DNA of 64,000 bases. Source: Hydractinia symbiolongicarpus (Eukaryota; Cnidaria; Hydrozoa; Anthoathecata; Hydractiniidae). The DNA lies in NCBI RefSeq assembly GCF_029227915.1, contig NC_079884.1, positions 5,582,001-5,646,000 of the forward strand. Reading direction: 5' to 3'. The position numbers and the translations under genes were made by a program. Shown piece after piece: positions 53,448 to 64,000 of this stretch. Under the pieces are notes generated by a model, which searched no databases, was not told where the DNA came from, and was given only the letters and a program-made list of their open reading frames with translations. Position 1 is the stretch's first letter. Each line of letters opens with the position of its first letter.

Positions 53448-53517
53448 GCCGGCGATTAAACTTCTTTTATTCAGCGTCTCATCAAAAATGAAAACATTTT
53501 TAAAAACTACAAGTCTT
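53448..53517 (+). repeat. Truncated monomer, 70 bp (copy 3)
   Basis: Third copy of the identical junction, again 245 bp before a 2-bp-deletion marker (53759). Its presence at 1686 and then 2293 bp spacing shows it was carried in larger units of different monomer number. Confidence 0.9.
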
Positions 53518-55004
53518 GCCGGCGATTAAACTTCTTTTATTCAGCGTCCCATCAAATATGGAAATATTTTTGAAAACTACAAGTCTCATGCGTTTAGTGG
53601 TGAAATAATAATTTAAAAAATCGTTTGGGAAATGAGTTTACTCCCTGGGTACTTTCTTTGTATACTTTTGACTATACGGGCCGAGTCCGGGATTTAGGGA
53701 AATCGCAGGTTTTCGTTTGCCGGCGATTAAACTGCTTTTATTCAGCGTCTCATCAAAAATGAAAATTTTTGAAAACTACAAGTCTCATGCGTTTTAGTGG
53801 TGAAAAAGTAATTTAAAAAATCGTTCTGGAAATGAGTTTACTCCCTGGGTACTTTCTTTGTATACTTTTGACTATACGGGCCAAGCCCGGGATTTACGGG
53901 AAATCGCGGGTTTTCGTTTGCCGGCGATTAAACTGCTTTTATTCAGCGTCTCATCAAAAATGAAAACATTCTTGAAAACTACAAGTCTCTTGCGTTTTAG
54001 TGGTGAAATAATAATTTAAAAAATCGTTTGGGAAATGAGTTTACTCCCTGGGTACTTTCTTTGTATACTTTTGACTATACGGCCGAGTCCAGGATTTACG
54101 GGAAATCGCAGGTTTTCGTTTGCCGGCGATTAAACTTCTTTTATTCAGCGTCTTATCAAAAATGAAAACATTTTTAAAAACTACAAGTCTCATGCGTTTT
54201 AGTGGTGAAAAAGTAATTTAAAAAATCGTTCGGGAAATGAGTTTACTCCCTGGGTACTTTCTTTGTATACTTTTGAATATACGGGCCAAGCCGTTATTTA
54301 CGGGAAATCGCGGGTTGTCGTTTGCCGGCGATTAAACTTCTTTTATTCAGCGTCTCATCAAAAATGAAAACATTTTTAAAAACTACAGGTCTTATGCGTT
54401 TTAGTGGTGAAAAAATAATTTAAAAAATCGTTCGGGAAATGAGTTTACTCACAGGGTACTTTCTTTGTATACTTTTGACTATACGGGCCGAGTCCGGGAT
54501 TTACGGGAAATCGCGGATTTTCGTTTGCCGGCGATTAAACTTCTTTTATTCAGCGTCCCATCAAATATGGAAATATTTTTGAAAACTACAAGTCTCATGC
54601 GTTTAGTGGGAAAAAAATAATATAAAAAATCGTTCGGGAAATGAGTTTACTCCCTGGGTACTTTCTTTGTATACTTTTGACTATACGGGCCAAGCCCGGG
54701 ATATACGGGAAATCGTGGGTTTTCGTTTGCCAGCGATTAAACTTCTTTTATTCAGCGTCTCATCAAAAATGAAAATATTTTTAAAAACTACAAGTCTTAT
54801 GCGTTTTAGTGGTGAAAAAATAATTTAAAAAATCGTTCTGGAAATGAGTTTACTCCCTGGGTACTTTCTTTGTATACTTTTGACTATACGGGCCGAGTCC
54901 GGGATTTTGGGAAATCGCAGGTTTTCGTTTGCCGGCGATTAAACTTCTTTTATTCAGCGTCTCATCAAAAAGGAAAACATTTTTAAAAACTACAGGTCTT
55001 ATGC

Positions 55005-58000
55005 GTTTTAGTGGTGAAAAAATAATTTAAAAAATCGTTCTGGAAATGAGTTTACTCACAGGGTACTTTCTTTATATACATTCGACTATACGTGCCAAGC
55101 CCGGGATTTACGGGAAATCGCGGGTTTTCGTTTGCCGGCGATTAAACTTCTTTTATTCAGCGTCTCATCAAAAATGAAAATATTTTTAAAAACTACAAGT
55201 CTTATGCGTTTTAGTGGTGAAAAAATAATTTAAAAAATCGTTCTGGAAATGAGTTTACTCCCTGGGTACTTTCTTTGTATACTTTTGACTATACGGGCCG
55301 AGTCCGGGATTTTGGGAAATCGCAGGTTTTCGTTTGCCGGCGATTAAACTTCTTTTATTCAGCGTCTTATCAAAAATGAAAACATTTTTAAAAACTGCAA
55401 GTCTCATGCGTTTTAGTGGTGAAAAAGTAATTTAAAAAATCGTTCGGGAAATGAGTTTACTCCCTGGGTACTTTCTTTGTATACTTTTGACTATACGGGC
55501 CAAGCCCGGGATATACGGGAAATCGTGGGTTTTCGTTTGCCAGCGATTAAACTTCTTTTATTCAGCGTCTCATCAAAAATGAAAATATTTTTAAAAACTA
55601 CAAGTCTTATGCGTTTTAGTGGTGAAAAAATAATTTAAAAAATCGTTCTGGAAATGAGTTTACTCCCTGGGTACTTTCTTTGTATACTTTTGACTATACG
55701 GGCCGAGTCCGGGATTTTGGGAAATCGCAGGTTTTCGTTTGCCGGCGATTAAACTTCTTTTATTCAGCGTCTTATCAAAAATGAAAACATTTTTAAAAAC
55801 TGCAAGTCTCATGCGTTTTAGTGGTGAAAAAGTAATTTAAAAAATCGTTCGGGAAATGAGTTTACTCACAGGGTACTTTCTTTATATACATTCGACTATA
55901 CGTGCCAAGCCCGGGATTTACGGGAAATCGCGGGTTTTCGTTTGCCGGCGATTAAACTTCTTTTATTCAGCGTCTCATCAAAAATGAAAATATTTTTAAA
56001 AACTACAAGTCTTATGCGTTTTAGTGGTGAAAAAATAATTTAAAAAATCGTTCTGGAAATGAGTTTACTCCCTGGGTACTTTCTTTGTATACTTTTGACT
56101 ATACGGGCCGAGTCCGGGATTTTGGGAAATCGCAGGTTTTCGTTTGCCGGCGATTAAACTTCTTTTATTCAGCGTCTTATCAAAAATGAAAACATTTTTA
56201 AAAACTGCAAGTCTCATGCGTTTTAGTGGTGAAAAAGTAATTTAAAAAATCGTTCGGGAAATGAGTTTACTCCCTGGGTACTTTCTTTGTATACTTTTGA
56301 CTATACGGGCCAAGCCCGGGATATACGGGAAATCGTGGGTTTTCGTTTGCCAGCGATTAAACTTCTTTTATTCAGCGTCTCATCAAAAATGAAAATATTT
56401 TTAAAAACTACAAGTCTTATGCGTTTTAGTGGTGAAAAAATAATTTAAAAAATCGTTCTGGAAATGAGTTTACTCCCTGGGTACTTTCTTTGTATACTTT
56501 TGACTATACGGGCCGAGTCCGGGATTTTGGGAAATCGCAGGTTTTCGTTTGCCGGCGATTAAACTTCTTTTATTCAGCGTCTTATCAAAAATGAAAACAT
56601 TTTTAAAAACTGCAAGTCTCATGCGTTTTAGTGGTGAAAAAGTAATTTAAAAAATCGTTCGGGAAATGAGTTTGCTCCCTGGGTACTTTCTTTGTATACT
56701 TTTGACTATACGGGCCAAGCCCGGGATATACGGGAAATCGCGGGTTTTCGTTTGCCAGCGATTAAACTTCTTTTATTCAGCGTCTCATCAAAAATGAAAA
56801 CATTTTTAAAAACTACAAGTCTTATGCGTTTTAGTGGTGAAAAAATAATTTAAAAAATCGTTCTGGAAATGAGTTTACTACCTGGGTACTTTCTTTGTAT
56901 ACTTTTGACTATACGGGCCGAGTCCGGGATTTAGGGAAATCGCAGGTTTTCGTTTGCCGGCGATTAAACTTCTTTTATTCAGCGTCTCATCAAAAATGAA
57001 AACATTTTTAAAAACTACAGGTCTTATGCGTTTTAGTGGTGAAAAAATAATTTAAAAAATCGTTCGGGAAATGAGTTTACTCACAGAGTACTTTCTTTGT
57101 ATACTTTTGACTATACGGGCCGAGTCCGGGATTTACGGGAAATCGCGGATTTTCGTTTGCCGGCGATTAAACTTCTTTTATTCAGCGTCCCATCAAATAT
57201 GAAAATATTTTTGAAAACTACAAGTCTCATGCGTTTAGTGGTAAAAAAATAATATAAAAAATCGTTCGGGAAATGAGTTTACTCCCTGGGTACTTTCTTT
57301 GTATACTTTTGACTATACGGGCCAAGCCCGGGATATAGGGGAAATCGCGGGTTTTCGTTTGCCAGCGATTAAACTTCTTTTATTCAGCGTCTCATCAAAA
57401 ATGAAAACATTTTTAAAAACTACAAGTCTTATGCGTTTTAGTGGTGAAAAAATAATTTAAAAAATCGTTCTGGAAATGAGTTTACTCCCTGGGTACTTTC
57501 TTTGTATACTTTTGACTATACGGGCAGAGTCCAGGATTTACGGTAAATCGCAGGTTTTCGTTTGCCGGCGATTAAACTTCTTTTATTCAGCGTCTCATCA
57601 AAAATGAAAACATTTTTAAAAACTACAAGTCTTATGCGTTTTAGTGGTGAAAAAATAATTTAAAAAATCGTTCTGGAAATGAGTTTACTCACAGGGTACT
57701 TTCTTTATATACATTCGACTATACGTGCCAAGCCCGGGATTTACGGGAAATCGCGGGTTTTCGTTTGCCGGCGATTAAACTTCTTTTATTCAGCGTCTCA
57801 TCAAAAATGAAAATATTTTTAAAAACTACAAGTCTTATGCGTTTTAGTGGTGAAAAAATAATTTAAAAAATCGTTCTGGAAATGAGTTTACTCCCTGGGT
57901 ACTTTCTTTGTATACTTTTGACTATACGGGCCGAGTCCGGGATTTTGGGAAATCGCAGGTTTTCGTTTGCCGGCGATTAAACTTCTTTTATTCAGCGTCT

Positions 58001-60270
58001 TATCAAAAATGAAAACATTTTTAAAAACTGCAAGTCTCATGCGTTTTAGTGGTGAAAAAGTAATTTAAAAAATCGTTCGGGAAATGAGTTTACTCCCTGG
58101 GTACTTTCTTTGTATACTTTTGACTATACGGGCCAAGCCCGGGATATACGGGAAATCGTGGGTTTTCGTTTGCCAGCGATTAAACTTCTTTTATTCAGCG
58201 TCTCATCAAAAATGAAAATATTTTTAAAAACTACAAGTCTTATGCGTTTTAGTGGTGAAAAAATAATTTAAAAAATCGTTCTGGAAATGAGTTTACTCCC
58301 TGGGTACTTTCTTTGTATACTTTTGACTATACGGGCCGAGTCCGGGATTTTGGGAAATCGCAGGTTTTCGTTTGCCGGCGATTAAACTTCTTTTATTCAG
58401 CGTCTTATCAAAAATGAAAACATTTTTAAAAACTGCAAGTCTCATGCGTTTTAGTGGTGAAAAAGTAATTTAAAAAATCGTTCGGGAAATGAGTTTACTC
58501 ACAGGGTACTTTCTTTATATACATTCGACTATACGTGCCAAGCCCGGGATTTACGGGAAATCGCGGGTTTTCGTTTGCCGGCGATTAAACTTCTTTTATT
58601 CAGCGTCTCATCAAAAATGAAAATATTTTTAAAAACTACAAGTCTTATGCGTTTTAGTGGTGAAAAAATAATTTAAAAAATCGTTCTGGAAATGAGTTTA
58701 CTCCCTGGGTACTTTCTTTGTATACTTTTGACTATACGGGCCGAGTCCGGGATTTTGGGAAATCGCAGGTTTTCGTTTGCCGGCGATTAAACTTCTTTTA
58801 TTCAGCGTCTTATCAAAAATGAAAACATTTTTAAAAACTGCAAGTCTCATGCGTTTTAGTGGTGAAAAAGTAATTTAAAAAATCGTTCGGGAAATGAGTT
58901 TACTCCCTGGGTACTTTCTTTGTATACTTTTGACTATACGGGCCAAGCCCGGGATATACGGGAAATCGTGGGTTTTCGTTTGCCAGCGATTAAACTTCTT
59001 TTATTCAGCGTCTCATCAAAAATGAAAATATTTTTAAAAACTACAAGTCTTATGCGTTTTAGTGGTGAAAAAATAATTTAAAAAATCGTTCTGGAAATGA
59101 GTTTACTCCCTGGGTACTTTCTTTGTATACTTTTGACTATACGGGCCGAGTCCGGGATTTTGGGAAATCGCAGGTTTTCGTTTGCCGGCGATTAAACTTC
59201 TTTTATTCAGCGTCTTATCAAAAATGAAAACATTTTTAAAAACTGCAAGTCTCATGCGTTTTAGTGGTGAAAAAGTAATTTAAAAAATCGTTCGGGAAAT
59301 GAGTTTGCTCCCTGGGTACTTTCTTTGTATACTTTTGACTATACGGGCCAAGCCCGGGATATACGGGAAATCGCGGGTTTTCGTTTGCCAGCGATTAAAC
59401 TTCTTTTATTCAGCGTCTCATCAAAAATGAAAACATTTTTAAAAACTACAAGTCTTATGCGTTTTAGTGGTGAAAAAATAATTTAAAAAATCGTTCTGGA
59501 AATGAGTTTACTACCTGGGTACTTTCTTTGTATACTTTTGACTATACGGGCCGAGTCCGGGATTTAGGGAAATCGCAGGTTTTCGTTTGCCGGCGATTAA
59601 ACTTCTTTTATTCAGCGTCTCATCAAAAATGAAAACATTTTTAAAAACTACAGGTCTTATGCGTTTTAGTGGTGAAAAAATAATTTAAAAAATCGTTCGG
59701 GAAATGAGTTTACTCACAGAGTACTTTCTTTGTATACTTTTGACTATACGGGCCGAGTCCGGGATTTACGGGAAATCGCGGATTTTCGTTTGCCGGCGAT
59801 TAAACTTCTTTTATTCAGCGTCCCATCAAATATGAAAATATTTTTGAAAACTACAAGTCTCATGCGTTTAGTGGTAAAAAAATAATATAAAAAATCGTTC
59901 GGGAAATGAGTTTACTCCCTGGGTACTTTCTTTGTATACTTTTGACTATACGGGCCAAGCCCGGGATATACGGGAAATCGCGGGTTTTCGTTTGCCAGCG
60001 ATTAAACTTCTTTTATTCAGCGTCTCATCAAAAATGAAAACATTTTTAAAAACTACAAGTCTTATGCGTTTTAGTGGTGAAAAAATAATTTAAAAAATCG
60101 TTCTGGAAATGAGTTTACTCCCTGGGTACTTTCTTTGTATACTTTTGACTATACGGGCAGAGTCCAGGATTTACGGTAAATCGCAGGTTTTCGTTTGCCG
60201 GCGATTAAACTTCTTTTATTCAGCGTCTCATCAAAAATGAAAACATTTTTAAAAACTACAAGTCTTATGC
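55005..60270 (+). repeat. 13-monomer higher-order repeat, 2633 bp x 2, with nested 810-bp tetramers
   Basis: Copies are about 55005-57637 and 57638-60270. Pairs at offset 2633: CTTTATATACATTCG (55071/57704 and 55881/58514), TTACTACCTGGG (about 56876/59509), ACAGAGTAC (about 57083/59716) and CGGGCAGAGTCC (57521/60154). Inside, GAAATCGTGG recurs 810 bp apart (54709, 55519, 56329, then 58152, 58962), so tetramers were amplified before the 13-mer was duplicated. One clear difference is ATATAGGGGAAA near 57334 against ATATACGGGAAA. Confidence 0.88.
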
Positions 60271-63200
60271 GTTTTAGTGGTGAAAAAATAATTTAAAAAA
60301 TCGTTCTGGAAATGAGTTTACTCCCTGGGTATTTCTTTGTATACTTTTGACTATACGGGCCGAGTCCGGGATTTAGGGAAATCGCAGGTTTTCGTTTGCC
60401 GGCGATTAAACTTCTTTTATTCAGCGTCTCATCAAAAATGAAAACATTTTTAAAAACTACAAGTCTTATGCGTTTTAGTGGTGAAAAAATAATTTAAAAA
60501 ATCGTTCTGGAAATGAGTTTACTACCTGGGTACTTTCTTTGTATACTTTTGACTATACGGGCCGAGTCCGGGATTTAGGGAAATCGCAGATTTTCGTTTG
60601 CCGGCGATTAAACTTCTTTTATTCAGCGTCTCATCAAAAATGAAAACATTTTTAAAAACTACAGGTCTTATGCGTTTTAGTGGTGAAAAAATAATTTAAA
60701 AAATCGTTCGGGAAATGAGTTTACTCACAGGGTACTTTCTTTATATACATTCGACTATACGTGCCAAGCCCGGGATTTACGGGAAATCGCGGGTTTTCGT
60801 TTGCCGGCGATTAAACTTTTTTTTATTCAGCGTCTCATCAAAAATGAAAACATTTTTAAAACTACAAGTCTTATGCGTTTTAGTGGTGAAAAAATAATTT
60901 AAAAAATCGTTCTGGAAATAAAATTACTCACAGGGTACTTTCTTTATATACATTCAACTATACGTGCCAAGCCCGGGATTTACGGGAAATCGCGGGTTTT
61001 CGTTTGCCGGCGATTAAACTGCTTTTATTCAGCGTCTCATCAAAAATGAAAACATTCTTGAAAACTACAAGTCTCATGCGTTTTAGTGGTGAAATAATAG
61101 TTTAAAAAATCGTTTGGGAAATGAGTTTACTCCCTTGGTACTTTCTTTGTATACTTTTGACTATACGGGCAGAGTCCAGGATTTACGGGAAATCGCAGGT
61201 TTTCGTTTGCCGGCGATTAAACTTCTTTTATTCAGCGTCTCATCAAAAATGAAAACATTTTTAAAAACTGCAAGTCTCATGCGTTTTAGTGGTGAAAAAG
61301 TAATTTAAAAAATCGTTCGGGAAATGAGTTTGCTCCCTGGGTACTTTCTTTGTATACTTTTGACTATACGGGCCAAGCCGGGATTTACGGGAAATCGCGG
61401 GTTTTCGTTTGCCGGCGATTAAACTTTTTTCTATTCAGCGTCTCATCAAAAATGAAAACATTTTTAAAAACTACAAGTCTTATGCGTTTTAGTGGTGAAA
61501 AAATAATTTAAAAAATCGTTCTGGAAATGAGTTTACTCACAGGGTACTTTCTTTGTATACATTCGACTATACGGGCCAAGCCCGGGATTTACAGGAAATC
61601 GCGGGTTTTCGTTTTCCGGCGATTAAACCTCTTTCATTAAGCGTCTCATCAAAAATGAAAACATTTTTAAAAACTACAAGTCTCATGCGTTTTAGTGGTG
61701 AAAAAAAAATTTAAAAAATCGTTCGGGAAATGAGTTTACTCCCTGGGTACTTTCTTTGTATACATTCGACTATACGGGCCAAGCCCTAGATTTACGGGAA
61801 AACGCGGGATTTCGTTTGCCGGCGATTAAACCTCTTTCATTAAGCGTCTCATCAAAAATGAAAACATTTTTAAAAACTACAAGTCTTATGCGTTTTAGTG
61901 GTGAAAAAATAATTTAAAAAATCGTTCTGGAAATGAGTTTACTCACAGGGTACTTTCTTTGTATACATTTGACTATACGGGCCAAGCCCGGGATTTCCGG
62001 GAAATCGCGGGTTTTCGTTTTCCGGCGATTAAACCTCTTTCATTAAGCGTCTCATCAAAATTGAAAACATTTTTAGAAACTACAAGTCTTATGCGTTTTA
62101 GTGGTGAAAAAATAATTTAAAAAATCGTTCTGGAAATGAGTTTACTCCCTGGGTATTTCTTTGTATACTTTTGACTATACGGGCCGAGTCCGGGATTTAG
62201 GGAAATCGCAGGTTTTCGTTTGCCGGCGATTAAACTTCTTTTATTCAGCGTCTCATCAAAAATGAAAACATTTTTAAAAACTACAAGTCTTATGCGTTTT
62301 AGTGGTGAAAAAATAATTTAAAAAATCGTTCTGGAAATGAGTTTACTACCTGGGTACTTTCTTTGTATACTTTTGACTATACGGGCCGAGTCCGGGATTT
62401 AGGGAAATCGCAGATTTTCGTTTGCCGGCGATTAAACTTCTTTTATTCAGCGTCTCATCAAAAATGAAAACATTTTTAAAAACTACAGGTCTTATGCGTT
62501 TTAGTGGTGAAAAAATAATTTAAAAAATCGTTCGGGAAATGAGTTTACTCACAGGGTACTTTCTTTATATACATTCGACTATACGTGCCAAGCCCGGGAT
62601 TTACGGGAAATCGCGGGTTTTCGTTTGCCGGCGATTAAACTTTTTTTTATTCAGCGTCTCATCAAAAATGAAAACATTTTTAAAACTACAAGTCTTATGC
62701 GTTTTAGTGGTGAAAAAATAATTTAAAAAATCGTTCTGGAAATAAAATTACTCACAGGGTACTTTCTTTATATACATTCGACTATACGTGCCAAGCCCGG
62801 GATTTACGGGAAATCGCGGGTTTTCGTTTGCCGGCGATTAAACTGCTTTTATTCAGCGTCTCATCAAAAATGAAAACATTCTTGAAAACTACAAGTCTCA
62901 TGCGTTTTAGTGGTGAAATAATAGTTTAAAAAATCGTTTGGGAAATGAGTTTACTCCCTTGGTACTTTCTTTGTATACTTTTGACTATACGGGCAGAGTC
63001 CAGGATTTACGGGAAATCGCAGGTTTTCGTTTGCCGGCGATTAAACTTCTTTTATTCAGCGTCTCATCAAAAATGAAAACATTTTTAAAAACTGCAAGTC
63101 TCATGCGTTTTAGTGGTGAAAAAGTAATTTAAAAAATCGTTCGGGAAATGAGTTTGCTCCCTGGGTACTTTCTTTGTATACTTTTGACTATACGGGCCAA

Positions 63201-63684
63201 GCCGGGATTTACGGGAAATCGCGGGTTTTCGTTTGCCGGCGATTAAACTTTTTTCTATTCAGCGTCTCATCAAAAATGAAAACATTTTTAAAAACTACAA
63301 GTCTTATGCGTTTTAGTGGTGAAAAAATAATTTAAAAAATCGTTCTGGAAATGAGTTTACTCACAGGGTACTTTCTTTGTATACATTCGACTATACGGGC
63401 CAAGCCCGGGATTTACAGGAAATCGCGGGTTTTCGTTTTCCGGCGATTAAACCTCTTTCATTAAGCGTCTCATCAAAAATGAAAACATTTTTAAAAACTA
63501 CAAGTCTCATGCGTTTTAGTGGTGAAAAAAAAATTTAAAAAATCGTTCGGGAAATGAGTTTACTCCCTGGGTACTTTCTTTGTATACATTCGACTATACG
63601 GGCCAAGCCCTAGATTTACGGGAAAACGCGGGATTTCGTTTGCCGGCGATTAAACCTCTTTCATTAAGCGTCTCATCAAAAATA
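60255..63684 (+). repeat. 9-monomer higher-order repeat, 1824 bp, nearly two copies
   Basis: 60255-62078 recurs from 62079 to about 63684. GGGTATTTCT, short by two bases, lies at 60327 and 62151; AAGCCCTAGA at 61781 and 63605; the odd GGAAATAAAATTACTC near 60913 and 62737. The second copy stops matching about one monomer before the full length, where units of the GTCCCATC type follow to the window end. Confidence 0.88.
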
Positions 63685-64000
63685 AAAACATTTTTGAAAA
63701 CTACAAGTCTCAGGCGTTTTAGTGGTGAAAAAATAATTTAAAAAATCGTTCGGGAAATGAGTTTACTCCCTGGGTACTTTCTTTGTATACTTTTGACTAT
63801 ACGGGCCGAGTCCGGGATTTACGGGAAATCGCGGATTTTCGTTTGCCGGCGATTAAACTTCTTTTATACAGCGTCCCATCAAATATGAAAATATTTTTGA
63901 AAACTACAAGTCTCATGCGTTTAGTGGTAAAAAAATAATATAAAAAATCGTTCGGGAAATGAGTTTACTCCCTGGGTACTTTCTTTGTATACTTTTGACT
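63685..64000 (+). repeat. Terminal monomers, array continues past the window
   Basis: One complete monomer with GTCCCATC/AAATATGAAAATATT and GCGTTTAGTGG, preceded by a unit with AAAATAAAAACATT and TCTCAGGCG, which I did not notice in this combination elsewhere. The window ends inside a monomer just after TATACTTTTGACT. Confidence 0.85.

Larger units (their letters stand above)
44700..54606 (+). repeat. Six copies of a 1009-bp, 5-monomer cassette, dispersed
   Basis: Cassettes start at about 44700, 45709, 46920, 49619, 51305 and 53598. Each carries a 2-bp deletion (GAAAATTTTTG in place of GAAAACATTTTTG) at 44861, 45870, 47081, 49780, 51466 and 53759. Each then carries TTATTTACGG exactly 535 bp later (45396, 46405, 47616, 50315, 52001, 54294). 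Cassettes 1 and 2 are adjacent; one extra monomer separates 2 and 3; longer stretches separate the rest. The constant 535-bp distance shows they were copied as a block. Confidence 0.9.
1..64000 (+). repeat. 203-bp tandem satellite DNA array, continuous through the window
   Basis: The same sequence recurs about every 203 bp from the first to the last base, for example with starts at 1 and 204, and clear 203-bp steps at 10290/10493 and 15565/15768. Many monomers are 201-202 bp because of 1-2 bp deletions. GCCGGC, GTATAC and GAGTTTACTC landmarks recur in nearly every unit. Orientation never changes in what I read. No unique sequence, transposon or gene interrupts it, and both window ends lie inside monomers, so the array extends beyond both sides. 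Length, uniform orientation and higher-order organisation fit a centromeric or pericentromeric satellite of a eukaryote; that role is inference. I do not recognise the family. Confidence 0.98.

Noticed and set aside
26285-63132. Repeated 60-64 codon frames at 26285, 38647, 41081, 61114 and 62938 that look like a conserved small gene family
   Set aside because: Their conservation is that of the duplicated higher-order units containing them, including the stop and flanks. They are copies of one satellite block, not a gene family.
1-64000. CRISPR array (regular repeats)
   Set aside because: The repeat is 203 bp and contiguous, with no unique spacers, no 25-40 bp direct repeats and no cas genes.
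1-64000. Ribosomal spacer (IGS) subrepeats
   Set aside because: No rRNA sequence is present in 64 kb, and an IGS block of this length without rDNA would be exceptional.

Overview
The whole 64 kb window is one uninterrupted array of a tandem satellite DNA, with a monomer of about 203 bp (observed spacings mostly 202-203 bp) and roughly 316 monomers. Every monomer I followed is head-to-tail in the same orientation. I see no protein-coding gene, tRNA, rRNA, transposon, CRISPR array or unique sequence. The short open frames on both strands are by-products of the repeat: 203 is not a multiple of 3, so the same satellite sequence is read in a different frame in each successive monomer.

The content suggests a eukaryote and a heterochromatic block, with a centromeric or pericentromeric array the most likely setting. 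This is inferred from monomer size, array length and higher-order structure. I do not recognise the family and cannot name the lineage. The monomer is bipartite. A GC- and CpG-rich part (about 65 bp) carries up to four CGGG motifs at 9-11 bp spacing. An AT-rich part (about 135 bp) carries a 9-bp dyad with an AAAA loop. Overall GC of a hand-made consensus is about 38 %, and CpG is not depleted. Two main sequence states (A: TTTTGAC / CCGAGTCC / TTATTCAG; B: ATTCGAC / CCAAGCCC / TCATTAAG) and several further variants occur in many combinations, so monomers are mosaics.

Layout: (i) about 1-17.9 kb is a heterogeneous domain with local tandem duplications of 6, 8 and 5 monomers (1215 bp at 2.5-4.9 kb, 1624 bp at 12.1-15.3 kb, 1014 bp at 15.7-17.5 kb). 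(ii) 17.9-25.2 kb is a 12-monomer higher-order repeat (2435 bp) in three almost identical copies. (iii) At about 25.2 kb the variant set changes sharply. (iv) 25.2-44 kb holds 7-monomer (about 1419 bp) and 15-monomer (3039 bp) units. (v) 44.7-54.6 kb holds six copies of a 1009-bp, 5-monomer cassette in which two diagnostic mutations are always 535 bp apart; three copies are preceded by a monomer cut to 70 bp. (vi) 55.0-60.3 kb is two copies of a 13-monomer unit (2633 bp) with 810-bp tetramers nested inside. (vii) 60.3-63.7 kb is nearly two copies of a 9-monomer unit (1824 bp).

The window records nested unequal exchange, conversion and duplication. Its interest lies in that layered history and in the conserved structural motifs of the monomer, not in genes. 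All coordinates of higher-order units are limited to the nearest distinguishing base and were read by eye.
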